DNA from: Aptenodytes patagonicus
Lineage: Eukaryota; Chordata; Aves; Sphenisciformes; Spheniscidae
Assembly (NCBI RefSeq): GCF_965638725.1
Contig: NC_134959.1
Span: forward strand, 11,040,417-11,104,416
Length of the DNA stretch: 64,000 nucleotides
Direction of reading: 5' to 3'
In this document: positions 13,905 to 49,110 of the stretch, piece by piece
How positions within the stretch are numbered: the stretch's first letter is position 1
Layout: each line of letters begins with the position of its first letter
Made by a program: the position numbers and the translations under genes
The notes under the pieces: generated by a model
The model's database searches: none
Seen by the model: the letters and a program-made list of their open reading frames with translations, nothing else
Told to the model about the DNA's origin: nothing

Positions 13905-14130
13905 CCTGTAAAAATCAAGCTCCGAGGGCACCGAGGCCGAGGCCGAGGCCTCCCCCCCCGCCTGCTCGGAGCAGGCCGTTACCGGACGGAAGCCGCTACG
14001 CCGGCGCCAGGGGGCGCCCCGCCCGCGCCGCTGCCCTCCCCCGTCTCGGTGCCCGCCCTGCGCGCGCTGCTGCACGCGCAGCGGGAGGGCGCTGGGTCCC
14101 AAGGCAGCGCGGGTAGGGCGGCGGCGTCAG
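13905..14130. promoter_or_regulatory. Small orphan CpG island
   Basis: About 225 bp of very GC- and CpG-rich DNA stands out sharply from the surrounding AT-rich sequence. It contains a short (GAGGCC)n tandem and several GCGC clusters. On the minus strand a donor-like site (TTGCAG|GTGTAAG) follows at 13876, so the island could include a first exon transcribed leftward, with a possible ATG at 14102. This is only suggestive. It lies about 1.6 kb past the GPI poly(A) signal, which is roughly where a tandem downstream gene would start in the human arrangement, but no known first exon could be read. Confidence 0.5.
14004..14018 (+). promoter_or_regulatory. CTCF-like motif
   Basis: The sequence GCGCCAGGGGGCGCC matches the CTCF core AGRKGGCRS fully and most of the upstream part of the consensus. 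It sits inside the small CpG island between GPI and the left intergenic region. Binding is inferred from the motif alone. Confidence 0.4.
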
Positions 14131-15700
14131 CTCCAACCGTCCTCAGCGGAAAGCAGCCTTTTCTGCAGCTGCGTTTCTGAAAATTAGTTAGACGCCCAGC
14201 CTCATTAGCATCCTAGAGAGCAAACGGCCAGCCACAGCCTGCTTTGCTTTTCACTAGGTGGAAAGGGTGTAGTGCTTCCAGAATTAACTTTTTTTTTTTA
14301 ATAGCCTTGAGGACTGGGTCTAAAAACCCCACTGCAGGAGTATTGTTTCATTACACAGAAACAGTGTCTTGATCTTTCTGTGTTGCCCTGTCCTGCTTTG
14401 TGTTCCGAGTTAAAGGGTGGTAGCAAAACCACTGATGTGCTACAGTGAGGTGTGTTCATGTCACATCAGTAAACCCTCTGCAAGGAAAAAAAGGTTTTAG
14501 AAACAATACCCAGGTTAGAGAATAACCAAAGAGTTAGAGAACACATATTGCTTCTTTTTTTTCCTCTAAGAAAAGTCGCTAGGGTCTAATTTACAGGAGA
14601 ACAGACAAAAGGTGAAACAAAACAGTGGGCTTTACCATTCAAATCATGATGGGCATCTACACAAAGAGATCTCGCTTCACACCTACTTCTATAGAAAGAG
14701 GATGAAGTTGTGCTTTAGCACATGCTTTACACAGCTGGATGAAAGGTTTAAAACCTCATGAAAATATGATGCCTCCCTCTAGTGGGTTCTTTTTGTGACC
14801 ATGTTTTATATGGAGAAATTACTTTATAATGCTTAAATGCTTTGCTTTTGATCAGCTTTATATATACTTAGCCTGAGTTTAACAACTCAAATCCATGCAG
14901 CCAGATTGTCAAGCACTATGGAGCTGTTAGTGTGCCATGTCAGTGAGATCAAGCTTTTGACCCTGCCCATGAGCCTGTGCAGCAAACATCTGCATTAAGA
15001 GTTACAAGCTCAGATTCTGAAGCCACAGTAGCATTTGTCAAAGAGTTCGGGGTATGAGAACCACAGTTAACATCTTGTTTTTCCTTTCAATGCTTGTGTC
15101 TTACCTTTATTAAAGGTGTTACAGAACAATAGCCACAGCATGCCAGTCTGCTAGCAGAAGGGGGTTAACAGTGGTAGAGAATGAAAGAGGATATAAACAA
15201 CTTGTTTACAAATAGTTAAGTTGTTCCCTATTCATTTTTTTTGTTGGAACAGTGATGCTGATTTAAGAGTGAGAGAAACTGCCTCTGGAGGATACCAAAA
15301 ATACATTTCTTCTGCAAATGATCCCAAGCTCATGCTTCACAAACTCTTGAAAACTGTTTGGAAAATTAAGATAACACTGTCACTCCAGGAACTTTCTTCC
15401 TTTTTGGATAACTGTCCACATAGGGCTTCCATAGCTTATGGAGAAATCAAGAGATCTTTTACCAAATATTAGTAAACTTTCCTTTTCACAGTAGCATTGG
15501 AAAAAATCTGTATCTTGCTCAAATGCATCAAATCATGTAATATGAACAATCTACAGCTGTAGATTTGATTCTCTGAACACATTCTAGTTTCCACCTTACA
15601 GCAGAACCAGTCCAAAGAGACAGAAGTTAGCTTACTTGGCTTCAGAGGACCTTACACAGTCAGTGAGGCAAATGTCACTAGGTCTGCACTTTAAAGATAC
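14131..15700. other. GPI 3' flank, nothing recognised
   Basis: AT-rich sequence between the small CpG island and the GPI poly(A) region. Apart from the CTCF-like motif at 14772 I see no gene, repeat family or RNA. A further AATAAA on the minus strand (TTTATT near 15106) could serve as an alternative GPI poly(A) signal. Confidence 0.5.
14772..14785 (-). promoter_or_regulatory. Second CTCF-like motif, opposite orientation
   Basis: Read on the minus strand this gives CCACTAGAGGGAGG, which matches all of the CCASYAGRKGG core but lacks the following C. It lies about 0.77 kb from the motif at 14004 and points toward it. An 11-mer match of this degeneracy is expected about once in 260 kb, so chance is possible. 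Confidence 0.25.
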
Positions 15701-15714
15701 AGAGTGAAGAAGTT

Positions 15715-16031
15715 TTACTCATCCATCATACCTTTTATTTTCTAATATCAGTACGTGATCATCTTTAAGGAAGTTGAAGGGTAAGAACTGAGGAGCATAC
15801 CAGCTGCACTTTACAGATTAACAGCCACAAAAATAGAAAGCAACTATATGATCTCTGGGTTTCACAAAACTAGTTTTCATTTGTAACACTTGACGCAACA
15901 AGATTAACTGCAACAAGTGAAGAAGCTACATCTGTAAAGTGCTATTTTTGTTATAAGTGGCTAAAAAGCACAACTACAACAGATTTGGGTATTCGGTGGT
16001 TAGATTGTCGATGTCCTCCAAATCATTCATT
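15715..16031 (-). other. GPI: GPI 3' UTR (estimated end)
   Basis: Noncoding sequence on the gene strand between the TGA at 16034-16032 and the AATAAA at 15739-15734. The downstream limit is estimated from the usual 10-30 nt spacing between signal and cleavage site. No splice signals interrupt it. Confidence 0.55.
15734..15739 (-). terminator. GPI: GPI poly(A) signal AATAAA
   Basis: TTTATT on the plus strand reads as AATAAA on the gene strand, about 293 nt after the GPI stop codon. This implies a 3' UTR of roughly 310-320 nt ending near 15715. It is the first canonical signal I saw after the stop; cleavage position is inferred. Confidence 0.65.
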
Positions 16032-40409
<24,378 letters not shown>

Positions 40410-40468
40410 GTTAGCGGCCAGGGAAGACTGAAGCGGACACAGCGGCCGCACAGAACGAGCACGACAAG
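40410..40468 (-). other. GPI: GPI 5' UTR (estimated start)
   Basis: Sequence between the ATG and a start site estimated about 30 nt downstream of the TATA box. I see no upstream ATG in this interval on the gene strand. Confidence 0.5.
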
Positions 40469-40492
40469 CTGAGCTACTGCCGCAGCCTCCCC

Positions 40493-40499
40493 TTTTATA
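40493..40499 (-). promoter_or_regulatory. GPI: TATA box of GPI promoter
   Basis: The gene strand reads CTATAAAAGGGG, a good TATA box about 85 nt upstream of the start codon. The TATA box inside a CpG island is less common for a housekeeping gene. Confidence 0.75.
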
Positions 40500-40523
40500 G
40501 CGGCGACGCGGCCTCCTGCCACC

Positions 40524-40536
40524 GGCCCCGCCCCGG
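40524..40536 (-). promoter_or_regulatory. GPI: GC box (Sp1-like) upstream of GPI TATA box
   Basis: The gene strand reads CCGGGGCGGGGCC, a consensus Sp1/KLF site about 25 nt upstream of the TATA box. Confidence 0.6.
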
Positions 40537-43500
40537 TCCCGGCCCCCCTCCCCTTTGCGGGCCGCCCCGCCGGACGCTGGGATTCCCTCACTGCCGTGCC
40601 AACGGGGAGGGGTGAGCGGTCAGCCCGCCTGCGGGTCCCTGTGAGGGGGAGGCGGTGGCGGCGGGAGCCGGGGCTGCCCGCCCACCTTCAGGCCCGCAGC
40701 GTTCGCAATGGCTGGGCGTCGCGCGGGGCGGGCAACGGTAGCAGCCCTCGCAGAGGGGTCGCCGGCCCTCGGGGCTGTGCAGCGCACCCCGGTTGTAAAT
40801 CCCGTGTTGAGGAAAGAGCGGTTTCCCCGTCACGGGGCACCTGTGCGAGGCGGCGGGCGCAGGCGACCGGCGGGAGCTGGCGCAGCGATTCGGCGGACGC
40901 TCTGTCGCCGGCCGCACTACTTGCCCACCTGCCCGCGGGCAGTCGCCGCAGTTATGTCAGGGCCGCTGCTCGTGTAGGTGCACAGGGATGGGCTTAAGAA
41001 TAGTGTCTTTTCTCAGGGTTATTTTTAGCCTGGGTCGGCCCCACGGCTTGGCACGGCCCAGCTGAGGGGGATGAAGCTGGTGAGGGAAGCACCGCTTGCT
41101 CTGTGGTCCCAGCACCAGGCCTCAGGGTAGGGATGCGGCTCTGAACCCCAGCCTGGCACCAACGCCACCCTGAAACCTGCGCTAGATATCTAAACCCCCC
41201 AAAGGGGTGCCCACCCTTTCTGCCAGCATCATCTACCTGCTACTTCAGATGGCCCCTGCACGACATGTCGGCTGCTTTGGTTTGCGCTCTGAAAACCTTG
41301 GCTTCCCCCCGGCTATTACATAAGGAGCTTACACGCCTGGGCTGCGGTGGCGGGGGCTGGACGCCTGTGCTGCCAGGCCCGCTCTTGGGCGGTGGCACGA
41401 TCGCTGTGAAGGCAGGCCAGGGCAGGCAGACGAGCAGCTGTGCCGTTCTTCAGGGGAAAAAAAGGCTGTTCTGGGCATAAAGCAGCATGTTGTTTAAACA
41501 TGGGCTTGTAAAGGAGTATGTCAAATTCCAGAGATTGCACTTTGTGGCTTAAGTGAGTAAATCCCAGTGAAGTCATATTTTAAGCACCTAAGTAAGCCCC
41601 TTTATGGATCTGGGCCTAAATCAGAGTCACGGAGCATGAACTTGACTCAGATCACTAAAATCACAGCCAAAGCCTTAAGCAGCAGAATCAGCATCTTTTC
41701 CTTGCTGCAAAACAAAAAACATTCTTAATTGATCCTTAATTATATTAGCAAATGTGTACCTCTAGTATAGTGATAATAGACTGTCTAAAAAAGGTCCTTC
41801 CTTACCTCACGCTTGATTCTAAGGTTTGCTTTTTCAGACTTAAAATAACTGTTTAATAGGCCAAAGCCTTTTTCATCAGCAAAATAAATCTTAATCACTC
41901 GGTACGTTTTCATTTTTCTGCATTTTTGGAGGCCACTCTCATCCCTGCCAATCATACGTTTGAGCAATTTCTCCAAGGCAAAGCCACTTCTCTCATGCTG
42001 CCTGAATCTACCTGACGTGTGGTTCCCTGCATACCATCATGCAAGGAAGGAAAATAAAACAAGTAACAATTGGAATATGTAGTTGATTCCACAAAGAAGC
42101 ACACAAGTGCCCAGTAAGTCTTTAAGAAGCCACTGAGGTCATCATGCCTGCTGCCATGTAAACTTTACACATTTTCCTTCCTTTTCAAGGCCTTTAGGAT
42201 AAAACCTTCAATAATCTTAGACTCCTGTTCACAGGCATGCTGTAACCCAGGATGTAAAGTTCTTTGGCTTAATAAATACCTCCTATTAGTCATAGGGAGA
42301 GAACAAATACCCTTTTTAAAATGTTAACCTTACTGATAGCATTTGATAGTCAGCCATGAAATGCTCCTGACTCTCCGATTTTTCTCAAATCAGGGCAAAT
42401 GGGATTTCATTAAAGTCGTCTCACCACATCCCTACCAGATCCAGGGATCCCTTATGTACATTTTTCCTGAGTTTCTCTCCTGCTATCAGCAGTAGTCATT
42501 GTTCTCAGAGCATCTTCACCTCTTTCTACTGATTAGCTTCAAGCCGAAGGTCTGCTATGTATACAAATTTACATTCACTTCTCTTGCAGGTCCTCCCAGC
42601 TATCCCGTTGTTTTCTTAAACAGTGATGATGTCTCAATTTTGCTTCTACTTTTCCACTTTTATTATTTCAAAATTGGCAATTCCCCCGTCCTGCCTTTCA
42701 CTGTAAAACTTGGGCCGTGTCTGAGGTGTTACTCTCTTCACATTCAGGATTTCACTGCCTCTTGTTACATGACCTGCTAAAATGTCTTTTGACAATTCCT
42801 TTCTTAAATCCTCATTCATTACTATAGTTCTCTTTTCTGGCCACCTCACTTTTCCACTTCCTTTCCAAAATACTGAACCATGGTATAGCTCTGTAGCTTC
42901 TTACTGCTCTGATCACGCAGCAATTGTGAATCTTGTAATTGTTCTTTTCCTCTTCATATGAAATTTGAATCCCATGTCCTTATGCAGCACAACTGCCCAA
43001 CTGTACCTCAGCCCAAGTTTCAACACAGCTCTCTTCAATTTTGTTTCCCCTTCCCTGTCTTTATCATTGTCCTTGCGCTATTTGAATTGTCTCCAAACCC
43101 TCCAGATCTTAAACCTTGAAGATCTTCAAGTTTATCCGATCCAAAGCCAAAGTCAGCAGGATTTTGTTGGCTTCACATCCCAAATTTACAAATATTCTTC
43201 TCATACTTAATTGTATCTGCAAGAATGTATAGGCTCAGGTAATCAATAAGGTAATCAATAATGTATTAATTCTAGTTCACAGTACGGACAAACTGTGACT
43301 GTAACATCACTGCCTTGCTACCAATTTCACTTTCTAAACCGCTGATTTTGTTACCCATAACGAATGTGCTTGCTGCTTGCATAATGTAAATTCCATTTAC
43401 TTTCTTTTGTAACACTTTATTCTAAGATTTTGAGATGTTCTTTCTCATTTCGTTAACCTTAAAGTTTATAAATTATCTGCCATTCATATTTTCTTTTCTT

Positions 43501-43749
43501 AGACCTCCACCTTTGGTGCCAGCACTTTCTTTCTTCCTCTCTTCTTTCCCTAGGATACAGGGTATACACACCTCAGAGAGTTCTAGAGTTCAAACTATTC
43601 CTGCAGCAGACTATGCAAATTTTATGACATACAAAAAAGATATCCAGGTCAAGGTCTTAATTCTAATCTTTGAAGACCACAGGATAAGGTTTGTAGCTGT
43701 TCCAGGAGTTGCGTGTCTCGCCATAAGCTCTGCAACAGCTGACCACTAC

Positions 43750-43975
43750 AGGGACAGTAAGGCCTTGTCTACATTGAAAAGACCAATTGATTTCATTGTA
43801 GAGGGTAGAAGGAGGATTTGGACCTGGGAGGTTCAGCAGTTGAGACAGCTGTTTCTTTGACAGCTGACAGCTGTCATACCAATTTCCCTCAAGATTAATT
43901 TTAAGGCAGCTCTAATGTAGATGGAAGCCATCTACATTAGACATTGACAAGAGTCAAGGCAAAACCTTAAACTAA
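43750..43975. mobile_element. Degraded DNA-transposon/MITE-like segment with hairpin
   Basis: The left part (TAAGGCCTTGTCTACATT, 43760-43777) resembles the terminus of old sauropsid hAT-like elements as I remember them. The right part contains a 14-bp perfect inverted repeat and a GCCTTG motif in inverted orientation (CAAGGC near 43960). The internal sequence is not coding. Family assignment and limits are tentative. Confidence 0.35.
43911..43941. repeat. 14-bp perfect hairpin
   Basis: TCTAATGTAGATGG and its exact reverse complement CCATCTACATTAGA are separated by 3 nt (AAG). Confidence 0.9.
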
Positions 43976-46900
43976 TGGAAGACAGATAGTGTGAACAGAA
44001 GTGGTGCTTCAGCTCTTGCAAAATAACTGGCTGAAAGACATTCCCGTTCCAAAAAGGCCAAAGGCTATCATAGCAAGGGATGACACCCTTTGGGGCTGAG
44101 AAAGGGCATTTTAGTAAAGGATATTCTGTACTTGATGGAGATCAGTTTTGTGACCGATAGGGTACAATGGTGGATTTACCATTTTACAAATGCCAGCCTC
44201 CATTAACAACAGCTGCACAATGACCTACTTATAAAAAAGACAAGTGAAAATTCCATTTTGGAAGACAGCTGCGTAGAAATTAATATTTCCAAATGAATGT
44301 GGAGAGCCTAAATACCACTGCCTCAGGCACTTATGCCAGAAAGGTTAAGTGGCACGTTTAATAGATAACCTCTATGATTAATTTATCAGAAAGAACCAAG
44401 TGGCTAATTTCCCCTAATTGAAATTTTCTGGCATGATAAAAAATTTTCATGTATAATTCCACTTCCATTTAAATCCATTGTACTAACTTATTATATGAAA
44501 GCAAACAAAACTACAGTTTTGAATCCTGCTTTCGTTTTCCACTATGAAACAAAATACTTGAGTGGCTGCAGAGGAAGTAGTAGAATGGATTCTTCTGAGG
44601 ACTGATAATAAGAAATGGGACCAGACTTTCAAATCCAGTCCCAGGTTTCAAATACAAAAAAGGAGCCAGATTTGCAGAGTGCTTCACAGCCATCAGCTTT
44701 TGGTTTTAGCAGTGGGAGAAACCCGGATACACACTCACTACAGTGAATTGGCTGGAATAGGGCTCACTCAGATCAGCAAAGAAATTTACTTTTTATGAGA
44801 TTGGAGCAGGCTTCAGGAAAAAAGTGCATAGCAATCTGAGGTCAGGACTGACTCTGTCAATGTACTAATTCTGAAATATTTGAGCTGATCGTCTATACCT
44901 ACATTTTTAAGTACTTCTAATAAATTTAAGTGCCCTAAGTTTTTTAAGAAAGGGATGGCTTGCAAGGAGAGGTAATCTCTTTACTCAGACTGTGATAGTC
45001 AGATACAAACTCTTCAGATTTGGCACAGAGAGTAAACTTCATGCTAAGGATAGACAGGAAGAAATTGCTCTGAATTTAACTTTGCGAGGTAAATCAGTTA
45101 AACAATTTGAGGGGAAAAAAGGGTACCTGGCATCTGCAACAGTGGAGGAAACTTGCAAGGGGAGAAGTAATACGGCTCTTACACAGAACAGAGAACAACA
45201 GTTACCCATTTCCTTTGGGCCATGAGGTAGTATGTGTGTGGAAAATGTCAATGTATTGCAAAATCAATGTCTCCATTATATCCATGTTTTGTCTGCCCTG
45301 TCATTTTTGTTCCTGGGCTTGTCTTTTCAGAATACTTTTAAAGTCTTTCTTGATGGTCAGGACAGCAATCACAGGTGGTGATTACTTTGTTTAAGGCTCC
45401 CGCTGCCAATTCTTTCTATGTTTTATTGCTTGTCTATTGGAATTAATTTCTGTATGTAGTAATTGTTCAGCTGTAATAATTGTATGGTTCATATAGTCCT
45501 CATAAGGACTTTTGGTTCATTAGATAAAATTTTGGACTGTGCATGTTTAGGAAACATGGATATTGAAAGATCTTGTGCAGAGGTATCAGATCTTGAATCC
45601 ACGGTACAGATGCTTGGCACTCCAACTTGCTGTAGAGCACCTCAGCTTGGCAGTGCTGAAAAAGTGAACCTCTACATGGTTCTCTGAGGGTTTCCTAATG
45701 AGTTGCTGGAACTGGAACTCCACACTCCCGATTCCAGGTCTTGCACCATATCTTTTGTACTAAAAAGTATTGCCATTGATTAGAGCCACGATATGCAAAC
45801 ACTTCCTGGCTAGAAAGTAGAACTGTGTTTTTAATATGCTTTTTATCTGTCACAGGTTTTACAGGTTTTAAAACTCATGCAGAGAAATTTTGCAGATTCC
45901 ACTCCCTTCTCTTTCCCCCTCGGAGGAGTAGGGGCGGATTCTTAACTATTTCTGCTACAGACCTGCCGGGTCTTCGCAGACTTTGCCCTGGGTAGCAGCT
46001 TCAGATGTGGAAAAGGGTCTGAACAATCTGGGCCAGAGCTAGGAGCCAGAGGCCCCCTGTCCTGTCCAGCCAGCTCCCCAGCAATGCAGCAGTACAGGGC
46101 AAATGCCCTGCCAAGGAAGTGCAGCCTCTCTGAAGCAGAAAATAGGAATGCTCTACAGCAAGTCAATATGGCAGTTCATCGACCAAGGCTTTGTAGCAGT
46201 TCTTCTGCAGCTTTGCTAAGCAGTTACCAACAGATGGCAATACTGCACCGAGTATTCGGTATCGTGTGCGGTCCTGTGGGCTTCCCCGTTTCCTTCCCAG
46301 GGACTTGCAAAATGGTTACTACCTTGTTTTAAACTCCTCTCATGATGTCACACACACATAATCGTTCTGAAGAAAAATTATGAACATCACTTGTTTTGAT
46401 GATTATACACAGGGGCAGTGCTTTTGAATGCCATCAGTGGTGGCCCATCTTTTTACCCATTGAAGGTAATAGGAAATTCAGTAGTTTCACTGGGGATTCT
46501 GTTAATAATCAACATTTTTGAAAGATGTCACCCTTAATATACTAGAGATTTGTCTAAAGCACCAAATTCATTTTTTTATACAAGTAAAACTCAAGTTTCA
46601 AAAGTCTGAAATTACTTTTTTTTTAATAAGGAATCTTTTTTCTTTTAAGAAATAATTATGTGGGCCAAAACCCCTGTAACACAGTCATCCTAAGAACATA
46701 AATTGTACTATGGTGGGAAAAAATTTCCAATTATATCAGAGGCATAGTCCATAATAGAGATATTTTCTATAAGTATCTTATTGTTACAAATAGCTTTTCT
46801 GCTATGAAAAAGGGAGCCAGAGTATAAATGAGCATTAAGCCACCATATTTTAATTACTTGGCATTCTAAATTGGGTAATGGCAATAAAGTTTAAAACAGA

Positions 46901-47644
46901 GGTGGGAAATGCACTAACTTTCTCAGAGACACAGAAATTGTTAAAACTAGAGCTTTTTATATTCGCAATTTTACTAAGTAAAATATTAGTTCTCTGTGAA
47001 TTAATATATTTCTTACTGATCTGGAAAGAAAGCAAAGATCTGAAAAAGGAGCAGCAAAATCTAGAGACGACAGGTTATTTATACTATGGTTAGAGAGGAC
47101 TGCAAAGAACTTCAAAAGACCTGATTAGAAAATATCACATGGACAGACTGATGGCAAGCAAAACTCAATTTTGATAAGTATTGTGCTATGGAAGGAAAGA
47201 AGAGAAGTTATTTATGTGATTCACAGCATTCTAAAAAAATGTATAGCTCAGAAAACAGACTGAGGTCATGTTTAGCTGTGGTCAAAACAAGTAAACAAAA
47301 TGTTGGGATGCATAAGAAACGTGATAATGAGTAAGTTGGAGAATGTTAGTAAAATCGATACTGATATCTTCATCTGGAAGAAAGTGTAATGATACAGGCT
47401 GCAATGATCTCAATAAAGGATACTGCAGAGCTAGATGAAATTAAAAGAGGGATGAGAAGCATGACGTGGGCCAGGGAAAAGGCAAACTGAAAGATGTTTG
47501 GTTTTTACCTTTAAAACAAAGCAGGCCTGAAAGGTCTGTGATTAAAAAACCCATAAAAATATTAATATTACAGAAAAGGTAGGTTTTGAGCTTCAGTTCT
47601 TGCTGTCCTCTAGCAGGAAAACGAGGAAATTTGTTGTGAAATGC

Positions 47645-47666
47645 AATAATAATAATAATAATAATA
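47645..47666. repeat. Trinucleotide microsatellite (AAT)n
   Basis: About seven perfect AAT units followed by further A/T-rich sequence. Confidence 0.9.
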
Positions 47667-49094
47667 AAATAATATAAGCATGTCATTATATTACAAAACT
47701 TACTGTTAAGGGAAATTATTGAGACCAACCATTTCACAAGATTTAAAAAGTGATTCAGTGGTTAAATTGTTAGCAATAATACTCAAAAGTAGTGACTTCT
47801 TTGAGTAAAAAATTGTGGGAAGTATATGAAAATGCTATGCTTCAGGTTTTTAACATTCAAAACAGATTTAAGATCAGGTTGGGATCTAATATGTACATCA
47901 GATTATTCATTACCTATGGGTCTTCTACACCTTCCTCCAAATCATCTGCTGATGGCTTCTGTTGGAAACAAGACATTAGGCTAAATGTGTATTAGCTGAA
48001 CAATTCCTGTACCCACACTGCACAGAATTTCTATTGTGAGTCATATTCTGCAGTGATCATATTCTTTAATTATACTGAAATCACAAATAGATTTCAGCAA
48101 GCCTGTGCAGAGATGCATTTTGATAGACCTAACAGTGGCTTCCTAATTTGCACATTATTTACCGTAGTTAGAGCAGGCAGTTAAGTGATGCAAACCTTTA
48201 CCTTCCTGCAGAACAGCCAACAATGTCTCTGTTCCTTCCTTGAATATGCAACTGCTTCAAATCCTTAAGAACACTGCCTGGCTTCTTTGCCATCATATTT
48301 GGGCTCCCAGGTGTCCAACACAAAGCTTCAGGCTGCATTAACATCCTGCTTTGGGTATGACTGAAGTTGTTCACAGTCTCTCCCAAAATTGTTCCTGCTC
48401 CTTTTGGGCTAACTTGATGGAAGATCCATGGAGATAACTACTGCATAAGCAGTTAACATCTCTGTAAATACCTGATAGGGAATACACATGGAAGAGAACC
48501 CCAATTTCATCCTTTCTGAAGAACTTAATATTCCCATGCTTCAGTTATCAGCCCACAAAATGACTGTAATGCTAACACTTTACATGAATGGTAACTAGTT
48601 AATTAACATTTCTTAAAGTCCTGAAACCTCAGATTAATAGTGCTCTGGAGTATAAAGACATAATATTATTTCATTGAGCATTTGTCATTTAAAAAGCTCT
48701 ATGCCTAAAGCTTTAATCAAACTCTGTAAGATGAGAGCAATTTCCTTTTTGTCACATTTGGGTCTCTTGTCTCCGCTAAAATGCATGTGTAGTTAAACTA
48801 TGTATTTCTTTTGAGAGGAGCACAGGTACTACTGTTTATATGATCATGGAAGCCAAACCCAGTAGTAGAATCCTACACTTGAGAGAGGTGTATAGTTGTT
48901 TTAAGAGTTATTTTTAGAATATATGTTTCCTGAATTTACAAATTGTGACACTATATCACTTCTATTAGCACAGAAAAAAATCTCCTCTTCAGTTAACTAT
49001 TGTTTTACTAAAGCTGCCAAGTCACAGTGTCTCTAAAATGTCTTGGTTCTAACAAAGACCGCTATTTTTTCTTCCATGAAACAATTACTGGCTA

Positions 49095-49110
49095 CCAGAT
49101 TTAAATCTGG
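49095..49110. repeat. 16-bp perfect palindrome
   Basis: CCAGATTTAAATCTGG is self-complementary over its whole length, in intergenic sequence. Confidence 0.8.

Noticed and set aside
13592..14116. 174-codon plus-strand open frame
   Set aside because: Half of it is an Ala/Arg/Pro-rich translation of the CpG island, and the other half is opposite the more protein-like minus-strand frame.
43435..43860. 141-codon plus-strand open frame
   Set aside because: No domain recognised; the start is hydrophobic low-complexity sequence and the end runs into the degraded transposon-like segment.
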